NCBI GenBank assembly: GCA_902539115.1
Contig: CACBHP010000001.1
Coordinates: 1-64,000 of the forward strand
Origin: an uncultured Prochlorococcus sp.
Lineage (GTDB): Bacteria; Cyanobacteriota; Cyanobacteriia; PCC-6307; Cyanobiaceae
Direction: 5' to 3'
Length of the DNA stretch: 64,000 nt
Shown piece by piece: positions 11,249-21,307 of this stretch; within the stretch, counting starts at the first letter, position 1, and every line of letters begins with the position of its first letter. The notes beneath the pieces were generated by a model. The model did no database searches. It saw nothing but the letters and a program-made list of their open reading frames with translations, and was not told where the DNA came from. The position numbers and the translations under genes are program-made.

Positions 11249-12802
11249 TTAATGTAAAAAGTGCCTTTTTTGCGTAAATACCATTGAAATTCCTTTTAAA
11301 TTACACATATCAATACTCTCTTGATCTCTTAGACTTCCTCCAGGTTGAATAATAGCTTTTATTCCATATTCATTTGCTAATTCTACAGTATCTGAAAATG
11401 GGAAAAACCCATCGCTGGCCAAAACAGCATCAGAACATAACCTTCCAGCTGCTTTTAATGCAATTTTTGCTGCTCCAACTCTATTCATTTGTCCAGCTCC
11501 AATCCCAATAGTTTTTTGGTCTTTTGCAATAACAATGGCATTGGATTTCACGTGTTTACAAATTTTCCATGCAAAATTTAGATCTAAGTTAATTTGATTG
11601 CTCGGATTTTTATTAGTTACTGAAATCCAATTTTCAGTTTTTTCTTCACTATCGTCTTTATCTTGAACCAGTAATCCTCCCATTATTGATTTAGTAGAAT
11701 TTTGATTCTTTTTTGGAAGTTGATCTTTTGAAAATTTTAAAATTCTTAAATTCTTTTTAACTTTTAAAATTTCTAAAGCTTCCTCATCAAAAGATGGAGC
11801 GACGACACACTCTAAGAAAATATCTTTGAGGTGAATTGCGGTCTCACTATCAACATTTGAATTAAAAGCAACTATTCCTCCAAATGCACTTACAGAGTCG
11901 CATTTCAAAGCATTCAAAAATGCTTTAGAAGCTGAATTACTTATTGAGGCACCACAAGGATTATTGTGTTTTAAAATAACAGAGGCAAACATATCGTTTG
12001 TAAATTCATCTTTTTCTGTGTAGCCAAATTCTAAAACCGTTGAAAGTGCCGACTCTAGATCTAATAGATTGTTATAACTTAAGTCTTTTCCTTGTAATTG
12101 TTCTGCTGAGTTCCATCCAATTTTACTTAAACCATACCAGAAAGCTTTTTGATGTGGATTCTCCCCATATCTTAAGGTTTTGATTAGCGGATAAGATTCA
12201 ATATATTTTGAAGATTGTAAATCTCTTTCTTTTCTTATCCAATTAGATATTGCAGTGTCATAGTCTGCTGTATGTTGAAAAGCTTCAAGGGCTAATTTTG
12301 CTTTATATGAGTCTTTCAATTCACCTTTTTTACTTTCTTCAAGAAAATTTTGATACTGACTAGGATCTACTAACACGGAAACATCTTTATGATTTTTTGC
12401 TGCAGAACGAATCATAGATGGCCCTCCGATGTCGATATTTTCAATAGCATCTTCCCATTTAGCTCCCTGATCTACAGTTTTTTTAAAAGGATATAAATTT
12501 ACAACTACTAAGTCAATTAACTCAAGATTGTTAGCTTCTATATCTTTTTTATGTTCCTCATCAGTTCTTTTAGCTAATATACCCCCGTGTATTTTTGGAT
12601 GTAAAGTTTTAACCCTTCCTCCAAGAATTTCCGGAGAATTAGTAAAATCAGAAACTTTAATAACTGGAATTTTTGCCTCCATAAGATGTTTGGCAGTTCC
12701 TCCACTTGATAGAATTTTATAATTAAATTGCTCTACCAATTCCTCACAAAATGGGATGATATTTTTTTTATCAGAGACACTCACTAAAGCTAATGGAGAC
12801 AT
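11249..12802 (-). CDS. purH: Bifunctional AICAR transformylase / IMP cyclohydrolase
   Basis: 517 aa; ALVSVSDKKNI, GRVKTLHPKIHGGIL, RYGENPHQKA, KHNNPCGAS. Confidence 0.97.
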   Translation of the reverse strand: MSPLALVSVSDKKNIIPFCEELVEQFNYKILSSGGTAKHLMEAKIPVIKVSDFTNSPEILGGRVKTLHPKIHGGILAKRTDEEHKKDIEANNLELIDLVVVNLYPFKKTVDQGAKWEDAIENIDIGGPSMIRSAAKNHKDVSVLVDPSQYQNFLEESKKGELKDSYKAKLALEAFQHTADYDTAISNWIRKERDLQSSKYIESYPLIKTLRYGENPHQKAFWYGLSKIGWNSAEQLQGKDLSYNNLLDLESALSTVLEFGYTEKDEFTNDMFASVILKHNNPCGASISNSASKAFLNALKCDSVSAFGGIVAFNSNVDSETAIHLKDIFLECVVAPSFDEEALEILKVKKNLRILKFSKDQLPKKNQNSTKSIMGGLLVQDKDDSEEKTENWISVTNKNPSNQINLDLNFAWKICKHVKSNAIVIAKDQKTIGIGAGQMNRVGAAKIALKAAGRLCSDAVLASDGFFPFSDTVELANEYGIKAIIQPGGSLRDQESIDMCNLKGISMVFTQKRHFLH

Positions 12803-12835
12803 TATGGGAAAGTTTACTTACTTAAGAATATAAAC

Positions 12836-13453
12836 ATGAAATATGCTATCAATCATGAATTTGTCTCGATTAGCTCTCAAACTGCAACTCATAGAATTAT
12901 TTTGATGCATGGTTGGGGAGCTGACTCAGATGACCTTTTAACATTTGGACAAGAGATGACTGAAAAAATAAATCTTGATTTTGAGGTAATTTCTTTGAGG
13001 GCTCCTGGATTACACCCAAGCGGTCAGGGAAGACAATGGTATGGATTATACCCACATGATTGGAATGGAGCTGAGGTTGAAGTAAATAAACTTTTAGTTA
13101 CATTAAAAAAATTTGATACTGATCAGATTCCACTAAGAAAAACAATTTTGTTGGGGTTCTCTCAGGGGGCGGCAATGGCAATTGATGCGGGATTTAAGTT
13201 AAATTTTGGATTAATTGTTGCTTGTAGTGGTTATCCTCACCCCAACTGGGACCCGGGAGAAAAATTCTCGCCATTGATTATTAGTCATGGTTTATTTGAT
13301 GACGTTGTGCCTATAGATGCTTCTAGGACTATTTATGAAAAGGTGAAGAGTAAGTCTTCTAAATTTTGTGAATTATTAGAATTCGATGGATTTCATCAAA
13401 TTGATTCAAATTTAATTAATTTTATAATTTCAAATATAAGTAATATTTTTTAA
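12836..13453 (+). CDS. Alpha/beta hydrolase, carboxylesterase/phospholipase family
   Basis: 205 aa; MHGWGADSDDL, nucleophile elbow GFSQGAAMA, HGLFDDVVP, FDGFHQI. Confidence 0.88.
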   Translation: MKYAINHEFVSISSQTATHRIILMHGWGADSDDLLTFGQEMTEKINLDFEVISLRAPGLHPSGQGRQWYGLYPHDWNGAEVEVNKLLVTLKKFDTDQIPLRKTILLGFSQGAAMAIDAGFKLNFGLIVACSGYPHPNWDPGEKFSPLIISHGLFDDVVPIDASRTIYEKVKSKSSKFCELLEFDGFHQIDSNLINFIISNISNIF

Positions 13454-13818
13454 ACAAAGGCATATTCGTATTCTTCAATCTCTTCCCAATCATCTGCAGT
13501 AAGTTCTAGACCCTCAAATATTTTTTCTTCACCAATTCCTTCAACTACAACTTTTAGTGATGGAAATAGAAAATGATTTTCTTCAGCATATTGGGCGCTA
13601 AATAACCCTTTTTCTCCCCAAAAAAACCTATCTGTGGTATGTTCATTTCTTCTGACATTGAAAACTGAAGGAGCAGAGAGGCCATTTTCAGCTATGAATC
13701 TTCTTGCGGCTGTAACTGGTTTATGTTTGCCAGTTTCGATATGATAAATAGGTACATGTGCCATTACTCTTTGACCAGCCAATCTTCTTCTGCTGATTCT
13801 TTTTCTTTTTTTTGACAT
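13450..13818 (-). CDS. Cyanobacterial DUF3155-like protein
   Basis: 122 aa; basic N terminus MSKKRKRISRRRLAGQRVMAHVPIYHIETGKHKPVTAARRFI and acidic C terminus. Confidence 0.75.
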   Translation of the reverse strand: MSKKRKRISRRRLAGQRVMAHVPIYHIETGKHKPVTAARRFIAENGLSAPSVFNVRRNEHTTDRFFWGEKGLFSAQYAEENHFLFPSLKVVVEGIGEEKIFEGLELTADDWEEIEEYEYAFV

Positions 13819-14070
13819 TGATTGGTACTCCTGAAATTATTAATGAGATTAGTCTTATTTATTTTTACTAATCTTACATATGTGATTTTAAATTCACTTC
13901 AAATTACATAGAGGACCCATCAACCCCTGATGTAGCTTAAAATATGATTAAATACTCATATTTAAGGCTGGCTAAAGTCAGACCTCTTTATATATCTTAA
14001 TACTTTTTTCATATTTTACAAGCCCTTTTTCAAGTTTTTTTTTAAAAAAATTTCACAAATTTCATTAATT

Positions 14071-15207
14071 ATGAATCTAACAAAAAAATTTGAAGAATTG
14101 ATAATAAAACAGCTAGAGAGTTTTGGTTGCTCAATGGGCGTGACTAATTTAGTTATGTATCTTGCATCAGCAAAGCAAGGAACTAAAGCATCTTTTGAAA
14201 TGGTTGGTCAATGGCCACAAATTGATAGGCTACTGATATCAATAGAAGATGATCCTTCACTAAAAGTTTCATCGCCTAATAGAAGATGGTATCCTCTTCA
14301 AGAAAACGATATTCTACTTGGTGTTCTTAGAGTAGAAACTGATTTGAAAGGAGGGAATTGGCCAGTGTCTCTTGATTCTAGATTAAAAGCCCTTTCAATA
14401 TCTTTAGCTAAATGCGTCTCTATCGAATTAGAACGTCAAAATAAAAATGAAGAAATAAATTATTTAAAAAATCAGGTGAATGTTATTATCCATCAATTAA
14501 GGAATCCATTGGCTGCTATTAGGACATATGCAAAATTACTAATAAAAAGACTTGGTTCAGATAATGACTCTATTGAAATAGTTGAGCGCATGATAATAGA
14601 GCAAAAACAAATTAATCAATATATGGATTCTTTTGCACAATTAAATGCACCTATTCAACTGCCTATAGAAATTGGAGAGGAAAGATTATTATTACCACCG
14701 AATTTAGATAATAAAAAGTTGATAAATGTTCAGAGTTTATTGAAGCCAATATTAGAAAGGGGTAAAGCTAATGCGAACTTAGAGAATAGAGATTGGATTG
14801 AACCTTCTCTTTGGCCAGATTGGACTATATCGCCATTAAAGGCAAAATATGCTGTAATTGCCGAAATTGTGGCCAATTTATTAGAAAATGCGTTTAAATA
14901 CGCCCAAAAAGATTCTGAAATTGGACTCGTAATTACGAGTAATGGAATTTGTATATTTGATGACGGTAAAAAAATAACCAAAAATGAAAAAGAGAAAATT
15001 TTTGAAAAAGGTTTTAGAGGATCTGCCGCTAAGAAGAAGGACGGCACTGGTGTGGGACTTTTTTTGGCGAGAAAATTAGCAAAACAAATTGGAGGGGAAT
15101 TGAGATTACTGGAAAATGACTCAATTAAAAATGTTGAGAAATTAAAAAATCTTAAGAAGAAAAATATTTTCTATTTAGAACTACCTATAAAAGAATTGCA
15201 TGCATAA
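14071..15207 (+). CDS. Sensor histidine kinase (soluble, GAF-like N terminus)
   Basis: 378 aa; H-box IIHQLRNPLAAIRTYAKLL, N-box VANLLENAFKYA, G-boxes GICIFDDGKKI and KDGTGVGLFLARKLAKQIGGEL; no transmembrane segment. Confidence 0.9.
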   Translation: MNLTKKFEELIIKQLESFGCSMGVTNLVMYLASAKQGTKASFEMVGQWPQIDRLLISIEDDPSLKVSSPNRRWYPLQENDILLGVLRVETDLKGGNWPVSLDSRLKALSISLAKCVSIELERQNKNEEINYLKNQVNVIIHQLRNPLAAIRTYAKLLIKRLGSDNDSIEIVERMIIEQKQINQYMDSFAQLNAPIQLPIEIGEERLLLPPNLDNKKLINVQSLLKPILERGKANANLENRDWIEPSLWPDWTISPLKAKYAVIAEIVANLLENAFKYAQKDSEIGLVITSNGICIFDDGKKITKNEKEKIFEKGFRGSAAKKKDGTGVGLFLARKLAKQIGGELRLLENDSIKNVEKLKNLKKKNIFYLELPIKELHA

Positions 15208-15925
15208 ACAACATTGCAGTTTCAACTAGCACAACACTTGCACCGCAGGCATCTCCATTAAAGCCTCCAATTTTATTACCCAGTATTTTTGGGATAAAAT
15301 AGCTTAGAAAAATACCAACCAAAATAAGAATTAAAAATTTAATTAATATTTCTTGGGATGTAATTGAAACTAATTGGTATGGAATGAAAATTAAAAGAAA
15401 AAAAATGGATATCAAAGATTCTTTTTTAAAACCATTCCAAAACTTTTTGTGATTAATAGATTTTTTCTTGTAACTAATATATTTAAACTTTTCTATAAAA
15501 AATAAATTTGAAAATCTTCCCCAAAATAAGCATATAGGTAAAACAAAAATTATTAGGTTTTGAATTTTCAGTATGCAAGCAATTTGAATTAAAGTTATAA
15601 AAACTAAAGCTTGAACGCCAAAGGAACCAACTTTACTGTCTTTCATGGCTTTTAAACGTTTCTTTTTACCCGCAAAAATGCCATCGAAAGTATCCATTAA
15701 ACCATCAATGTGTAGACCGCCAGTAATTAAATATCCTGAAGCCAAACAAATTAATGCAGATGCATAAATTGACCAAGAGTTTGTTCTAAAAAAAAGAAAG
15801 ATATAACTCTGTATCAATCCAATCAAAAATCCTAAAGGCGGGGCAAATTGAGCAATATTTTTAAATTCGGGATTAATTAAAGGTATCTTTGGAAATGTTG
15901 TATAGAAAATCCAAGATCCTGCCAA
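15185..15925 (-). CDS. cobS: Adenosylcobinamide-GDP ribazoletransferase (cobalamin-5'-phosphate synthase)
   Basis: 246 aa; GYLITGGLHIDGLMDTFDGIFAGKKKRLKAMKDSKVGSFG and GGFNGDACGAS. The track start is a TTG; true start may lie upstream. Confidence 0.92.
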   Translation of the reverse strand: MAGSWIFYTTFPKIPLINPEFKNIAQFAPPLGFLIGLIQSYIFLFFRTNSWSIYASALICLASGYLITGGLHIDGLMDTFDGIFAGKKKRLKAMKDSKVGSFGVQALVFITLIQIACILKIQNLIIFVLPICLFWGRFSNLFFIEKFKYISYKKKSINHKKFWNGFKKESLISIFFLLIFIPYQLVSITSQEILIKFLILILVGIFLSYFIPKILGNKIGGFNGDACGASVVLVETAMLFMHAILL

Positions 15926-16023
15926 ATTTTTTATTAAATATTTTTTGATGAGATAAAAATAGATTCAATATTAAATAATAGGGTAGATTAATGAAAAAGG
16001 ATCAAAAAATTTTATAAATTATC

Positions 16024-17142
16024 GTGTTTGAATTTGAAATTACATCTAATTGCAGTAATACAGCGGCAAGAACTGGTATATTTCATACACCAAATGGTCA
16101 GGTAAATACACCAAAATTTATGCCTGTGGGTACTTTAGCAACTGTTAAAGGAATTTCATCTAAGCAGTTAATCTCTGCAGGATCAGAAATGATTCTCTCA
16201 AATACCTTTCATCTTCATTTACAACCTGGAGAAAAACTAGTTAAAGAATCTGGCGGAATACATAAGTTCATGAATTGGCCTAATCCTATTCTCACTGATT
16301 CAGGAGGATATCAAGTTTTTAGTTTGGCCAAATTAAATAATATTTCTGATAAAGGTGTGGAATTTAAAAATCCAAGAGATGGTAGTCATGTTTTTTTATC
16401 ACCTGAAAAAGTAATAGAGATTCAAATGGATCTTGGATCGGATGTTGCGATGGCTTTTGATCATTGTCCTCCGCATACAGCTAACGAAAATGATATTGAG
16501 GACTCTTTACAAAGAACTCATTCATGGTTGCAAAAATGTGTTGAGACTCATCAGAAATCCAATCAAGCATTATTCGGTATAGTTCAAGGTGGAAAGTATC
16601 CTAGATTGAGAGAATATAGCGCAAAATATACAAGTTCTTTTGATCTGCCTGGAATAGCAGTGGGAGGAGTAAGTGTTGGCGAGGCAGTCGAAGAAATACA
16701 TAGTGTAATTAATTACGTCCCGAAATTCTTACCAATAAATAAACCGAGATATTTAATGGGAATTGGCTCTTTAAAAGAAATTTCTTTAGCTGTTGCTAAT
16801 GGATTCGATATATTTGACTGTGTTTTGCCTACAAGACTAGGAAGACATGGGACTGCATTTTTTAATGATGAAAGATTGAATTTGCGAAATGCTCGATTTA
16901 AAAATGACTTTTCTCCGATTGATAAAACTTGTAAATGCGAAACCTGTAAATCCTATTCTCGAGCATATTTGCATCATCTAATTAGAAATGACGAAATATT
17001 AGGCCTAACTCTCATAAGTTTGCATAATATTGCTCATTTAATAAGATTTACCAATGCAATTTCTGCTGCAATAAGAGATAATTGTTTTACAAATGATTTC
17101 GCTCCTTGGAAAACATCCTCTATTGCTCACCATACGTGGTAA
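16024..17142 (+). CDS. tgt: tRNA-guanine transglycosylase (GTG start)
   Basis: 372 aa; [37 protein letters not shown], Zn site [17 protein letters not shown]. Confidence 0.96.
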   Translation: MFEFEITSNCSNTAARTGIFHTPNGQVNTPKFMPVGTLATVKGISSKQLISAGSEMILSNTFHLHLQPGEKLVKESGGIHKFMNWPNPILTDSGGYQVFSLAKLNNISDKGVEFKNPRDGSHVFLSPEKVIEIQMDLGSDVAMAFDHCPPHTANENDIEDSLQRTHSWLQKCVETHQKSNQALFGIVQGGKYPRLREYSAKYTSSFDLPGIAVGGVSVGEAVEEIHSVINYVPKFLPINKPRYLMGIGSLKEISLAVANGFDIFDCVLPTRLGRHGTAFFNDERLNLRNARFKNDFSPIDKTCKCETCKSYSRAYLHHLIRNDEILGLTLISLHNIAHLIRFTNAISAAIRDNCFTNDFAPWKTSSIAHHTW

Positions 17143-17176
17143 CGTCTTATCATAATTAACTAAATTATCTAAAAAG

Positions 17177-17317
17177 GTGCTCATTCTATTAAATACATTC
17201 GCTGAATTACCCGAGGCTTATAAGGCCTTTGCTCCTACTGTTGATGTTCTTCCACTGATTCCTTTATTTTTCTTTTTATTAGTGTTTGTTTGGCAAGCTG
17301 CAGTTGGATTTAAATAA
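17177..17317 (+). CDS. psbK: Photosystem II protein PsbK (GTG start)
   Basis: 46 aa, absent from ORF track: [46 protein letters not shown]; matches PsbK C-terminal consensus. Confidence 0.92.
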   Translation: MLILLNTFAELPEAYKAFAPTVDVLPLIPLFFFLLVFVWQAAVGFK

Positions 17318-17343
17318 AATTCTTTTAGTTTAGATTGTTACTA

Positions 17344-18348
17344 TTAGACGGGATTTTCAAGTAAAATCGCATCTCCAGAATTTTCTACAGCACTCTCTAT
17401 AAAATCAGCAATTTTTAATGCTCTTGAGGCTTGCTCACCATCTACCTCAGGTATTTCTTTGCCCTGAACGCACTTAAGAAAATGCTCCAGTTCTGCATAA
17501 AGAGGTTCAATGGAGGTTGTGCTAACTTCTTCGACATATCCATCATTTCTATAAACTAATTCTCCATGCTCTGCTGTGTATGATTCATGAGACTTTCTAT
17601 GGATTTGTAAAGAGTGATTTAAGAAATCAGTTTCTACTAGGCCATTTTGGCAGTGAGCACTTAAACTTCTAATTTTTTTGTGACTCATTTTGCTTGCAGT
17701 TAGGCTTGCAATAACATTATTTTGAAAAACTAAAGTAGCATTCACATAATCTATTAATCCTTCGCTATTTCTTCCTCCAACTGCTGCTAATTTTTGTATT
17801 TTTGAGTTTACAAGCTCCAAAATAAGATCAATGTCATGAATCATTAAATCCATTACTACAGATACATCATTTGCTCTGTCTGCATGAGGACTGTGCCTCC
17901 TTGCTTCTAAAACAACAATTTCTTCATTATTTACTATTTTATTTAATTCTCTAAAAGCAGGATTAAATCTTTCAATATGCCCAACTTGCAATAGACAGTT
18001 ACTTGCATTAGCAGCCTCTATTAAAGATTTTGCTTCCAACTCGTTGGCTGCAATTGGTTTTTCAATGAGAACGTTAGCACCTCCCTTGAGACAATTTAGT
18101 CCTACTTTTTGATGAAGTAGTGTAGGGACAGCGATACAGATAGCATCAACTTTTGGAATTAAGTCCTTATAATCCTTGAACCAATCACATTGAAATTGCT
18201 CAATAGCTAATTTGCCTCTCTCTTCATTTGGATCTGCGACTCCAATGAGATTTGCATCTTTGAGTAAACTTAGTACTCGAGCATGATGCCAGCCCATATT
18301 TCCTATACCTATGACTCCAACCTTTACGGGTGATGAGGTTGGTTGCAT
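17344..18348 (-). CDS. Gfo/Idh/MocA family oxidoreductase
   Basis: 334 aa; Rossmann GVIGIGNMGWHHARVLS, GANVLIEKPIAAN, VGHIERFNPA. Confidence 0.9.
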   Translation of the reverse strand: MQPTSSPVKVGVIGIGNMGWHHARVLSLLKDANLIGVADPNEERGKLAIEQFQCDWFKDYKDLIPKVDAICIAVPTLLHQKVGLNCLKGGANVLIEKPIAANELEAKSLIEAANASNCLLQVGHIERFNPAFRELNKIVNNEEIVVLEARRHSPHADRANDVSVVMDLMIHDIDLILELVNSKIQKLAAVGGRNSEGLIDYVNATLVFQNNVIASLTASKMSHKKIRSLSAHCQNGLVETDFLNHSLQIHRKSHESYTAEHGELVYRNDGYVEEVSTTSIEPLYAELEHFLKCVQGKEIPEVDGEQASRALKIADFIESAVENSGDAILLENPV

Positions 18349-18398
18349 AATTTCAAATCCATATATTAATTATTATTATCCTCTATGGAGAGTCACAT

Positions 18399-19667
18399 TT
18401 AACTTTTGGGAAGAATTATTTTAACACGATCAATTTTTGGACCTGACATAGAAATAACTTCAAATTTAATGTTATTAAAATCTAAAACGTCGCCAATTTT
18501 TGGAACCATTTGAAATTTTTCTAACATAAATCCAGCAAGAGTGTGATAATCAGTACCTTCTGGAATTGAACATCCTATCTTTTTATTGATTTCAACAATT
18601 TCTGATTTTCCAGCTATTGACCATTTTTTTGAGAAATTATCTAACATTCTCATATCTGAATAAATTCTATTATTGAGCATTTCCTCTCCAACTATTTCGC
18701 CATTTAGATCAGCTGCAGTTATAAGTCCTTCTGTTCCACCATGTTCATCAACTACTAGTAAGAACGGATTGTAGTCTCTTACTATTGGAAATATTTCTGC
18801 TAGTGAACATGTTTCTATTATTTTGGTTACTGGTAAAAGGAATCGCTCTAATAATGTATCGGCTTCCATTTCACCTTTTGATATTGGCTTAGCAAGATAA
18901 CGTAAATCTAATACACCTAATACATCATCTAAAGACTCACCAATCACAAAGAAGCGAGCATGTCGAGTTTTATCTACTTGTTTCATTAGCTCTGAAAAGG
19001 TTATATTTTTCGGCAAAGTTACCATTTCAGATCTTGGAATCATCACTTCTTTAACCTGTGTATCTTTTAAAGCAAAAACTCCTTCAAGAATATTCTTCTC
19101 ATCTGGTTTTAAACCTGTTACGTTATCTGTTTCTATAAGAGTTTCTAATTCTCCAGCGGATAAACCCGAGTTTAAAGAATCCCATTTGTTATTTAAATTG
19201 AACAAGCCTAAACAGGCGCTAGCAAAGAATTCTATTGTTTTCACTATAGGATTCATAGCTTTTCTCACGGCATCGAATATTGTGGTTAACCTTAATGCAG
19301 CAGATTCTGGATTGTTAATTACTAAAGCTTTTGGAATTAGTCCAGAAACAAGAGTAACAACAAAAACGACAAGTAAAAATAATAGAAGATCATAAAATCT
19401 ATTTGATAAAATATTGCTTTTCCAATAATCATTAGCCAGGTTGTTGCTGAGCCATCCAATTGCAATTAATGAAATTGTTACTCCAAATTGAGAAGCAATT
19501 AGTGAAGATCTAAAACGTTTTTGAATTTTTAAAATTGAAAATGCTCCTTTCTTTTTTTCTTCTATTAACCTTAAAACTTTACTTGGCCTTATTAATAAAA
19601 AAGAGAGTTCACTCGCTGCGAAAAAAGCTGGTAGAAATAAAAGAAATAAAAGTAGAGTTATTTTCAT
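18399..19667 (-). CDS. HlyC/CorC-type transporter, DUF21 (CNNM) plus CBS plus CorC_HlyC domains
   Basis: 422 aa; hydrophobic N terminus ASELSFLLIRPSKVLRLIEEKKKGA, VKEVMIPRSEMVTLP, LVVDEHGGTEGLITAAD. Confidence 0.88.
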   Translation of the reverse strand: MKITLLLFLLFLPAFFAASELSFLLIRPSKVLRLIEEKKKGAFSILKIQKRFRSSLIASQFGVTISLIAIGWLSNNLANDYWKSNILSNRFYDLLLFLLVVFVVTLVSGLIPKALVINNPESAALRLTTIFDAVRKAMNPIVKTIEFFASACLGLFNLNNKWDSLNSGLSAGELETLIETDNVTGLKPDEKNILEGVFALKDTQVKEVMIPRSEMVTLPKNITFSELMKQVDKTRHARFFVIGESLDDVLGVLDLRYLAKPISKGEMEADTLLERFLLPVTKIIETCSLAEIFPIVRDYNPFLLVVDEHGGTEGLITAADLNGEIVGEEMLNNRIYSDMRMLDNFSKKWSIAGKSEIVEINKKIGCSIPEGTDYHTLAGFMLEKFQMVPKIGDVLDFNNIKFEVISMSGPKIDRVKIILPKS

Positions 19668-19686
19668 TCAATGACAAATGAATAAT

Positions 19687-19758
19687 GGGGGTGGCGAGGA
19701 TCGAACTCGCCTTAGCCAAATTATGAGTTTGGTGCATTCACCAGATTGCTACACCCCC
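19687..19758 (-). tRNA. tRNA-Met (CAT), probably elongator
   Basis: Reverse complement GGGGGTGTAGCAATCTGGTGAATGCACCAAACTCATAATTTGGCTAAGGCGAGTTCGATCCTCGCCACCCCC; loop CTCATAA. G1-C72 pair argues against initiator; Ile-CAT not fully excluded. Confidence 0.9.
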
Positions 19759-19899
19759 AAGAAAATTTATGTAATTTTAATTACATTGAATTTCAATATA
19801 CAATATAAAAATAATATTTCAAAAAACACCTCATTTGGAAGTTTTTGTGAGATTTCTTTTTTTTCTTCTAATCTTTAAATATAAATTTAACTTTTACTA

Positions 19900-20460
19900 A
19901 TGGGCAAATTTTCGGATAAATATAATTTAAATAAAGCAAAATTGTTAAAACAGTTAATTGAAAAATCTTACAAGAGAGGAAACTTTACTTTATCTTCAGG
20001 GAAAAAAAGCAGTCATTACTTGAACTGTAAACCAGTGTCATTAAATGGCGAAGGCTTAAACTTAATAAGTGATTTATTTTTAGAGTTAAAAGACTCAAGG
20101 TCAAAAGCTGTAGCAGGATTGACATTAGGTGCAGACCCTATAGTAAGTGGATTAATTGTCAAATCAGCTTTTCATGGCTTAGACCTTGATGGTTTAATCA
20201 TTCGGAAAGAAATCAAAAAATACGGTACCAAAGCCGGAATAGAGGGCCCTACATTAGAAGAAGGAACTTTAGTAACTGTTTTAGAGGATGTCGTTACAAC
20301 TGCTGGTTCAGTGATAAAAGCTATAAAAAAGTTACGCGAAAATAATTATCTTGTTGAGGAAGTTTTGTCTATAGTTGATAGGCAAGAAGGGGGATTAGAA
20401 GCCCTTGAAGATGAAAATGTTAAATTAAAGAGTCTTTTTACGATAAAAGACTTTTTATAA
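19900..20460 (+). CDS. pyrE: Orotate phosphoribosyltransferase
   Basis: 186 aa; [24 protein letters not shown]-binding [18 protein letters not shown]. Confidence 0.95.
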   Translation: MGKFSDKYNLNKAKLLKQLIEKSYKRGNFTLSSGKKSSHYLNCKPVSLNGEGLNLISDLFLELKDSRSKAVAGLTLGADPIVSGLIVKSAFHGLDLDGLIIRKEIKKYGTKAGIEGPTLEEGTLVTVLEDVVTTAGSVIKAIKKLRENNYLVEEVLSIVDRQEGGLEALEDENVKLKSLFTIKDFL

Positions 20461-20470
20461 TTATTTTAAA

Positions 20471-21307
20471 ATGCAGGATATAAAAAAAAAGTTTTGGCTT
20501 GAAAAATTTGATTGTTTTTCTATTACTGGAAAAGATGCAAAAAAATTTTTGAATGGAATAACAACTGGTAATATTCTTAATTCAGAAAATAAAGTTATCA
20601 AAACTTGTTGGTTAACTCCAAATGGAGTTCTAAGGTCATTAATTGAAATTATTTTTTTAGAAAGAAACTTAGAAGTAATTATCTTGGCGGGTAACACTAA
20701 TGAAATAATTGATTACTTTAATCAAATAATTTTTCCAGCGGACGATGTACTTCTAAGTGAACCTTTCTTGATAAATAGAATTCAGGAAATTGATGAATCA
20801 AGTTCATGGAGAACTTACCAGCCTATTTTCTTCAAAATAGAAGATAAAGAATTTGAAATATATAAAAATAAACTAAATTTACTAAATCCCAATGATTTAA
20901 AACTTTGGAAGATTAATCAGGCAATACCCTCATTAGAAATGGAAATAAACGGAAAAAATAATCCTCTTGAGCTTGGATTAAAAGATCTTATAGATTTTAA
21001 TAAAGGTTGTTATTTAGGACAAGAAACAATGTCAAAAATAAAAAATGTTTCTTCTTTAAAACAGGAAATAAGAATTTGGAAATCATTTGAATCTAATTTG
21101 AATTTTGGCGTTGAAGATGAAAATTTATATATAAATTCTTCCAAGGATATTTCTGTAGGAAAAATAACTAGTTTTTTCAAATCAGATTCTCAAATAAAAG
21201 GTTTAGCAATGATAAAAAGAAAATATTTAGAGGAAGGAAGTTATTTTTTTTCAGAAATTTTTGGAAAAATTATTATTAATAAATCTGTAGGATCAATTTT
21301 TCTTTAA
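20471..21307 (+). CDS. Folate-binding YgfZ-like protein (Fe-S cluster assembly/repair)
   Basis: 278 aa; signature KGCYLGQETMSKI. Confidence 0.88.
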   Translation: MQDIKKKFWLEKFDCFSITGKDAKKFLNGITTGNILNSENKVIKTCWLTPNGVLRSLIEIIFLERNLEVIILAGNTNEIIDYFNQIIFPADDVLLSEPFLINRIQEIDESSSWRTYQPIFFKIEDKEFEIYKNKLNLLNPNDLKLWKINQAIPSLEMEINGKNNPLELGLKDLIDFNKGCYLGQETMSKIKNVSSLKQEIRIWKSFESNLNFGVEDENLYINSSKDISVGKITSFFKSDSQIKGLAMIKRKYLEEGSYFFSEIFGKIIINKSVGSIFL

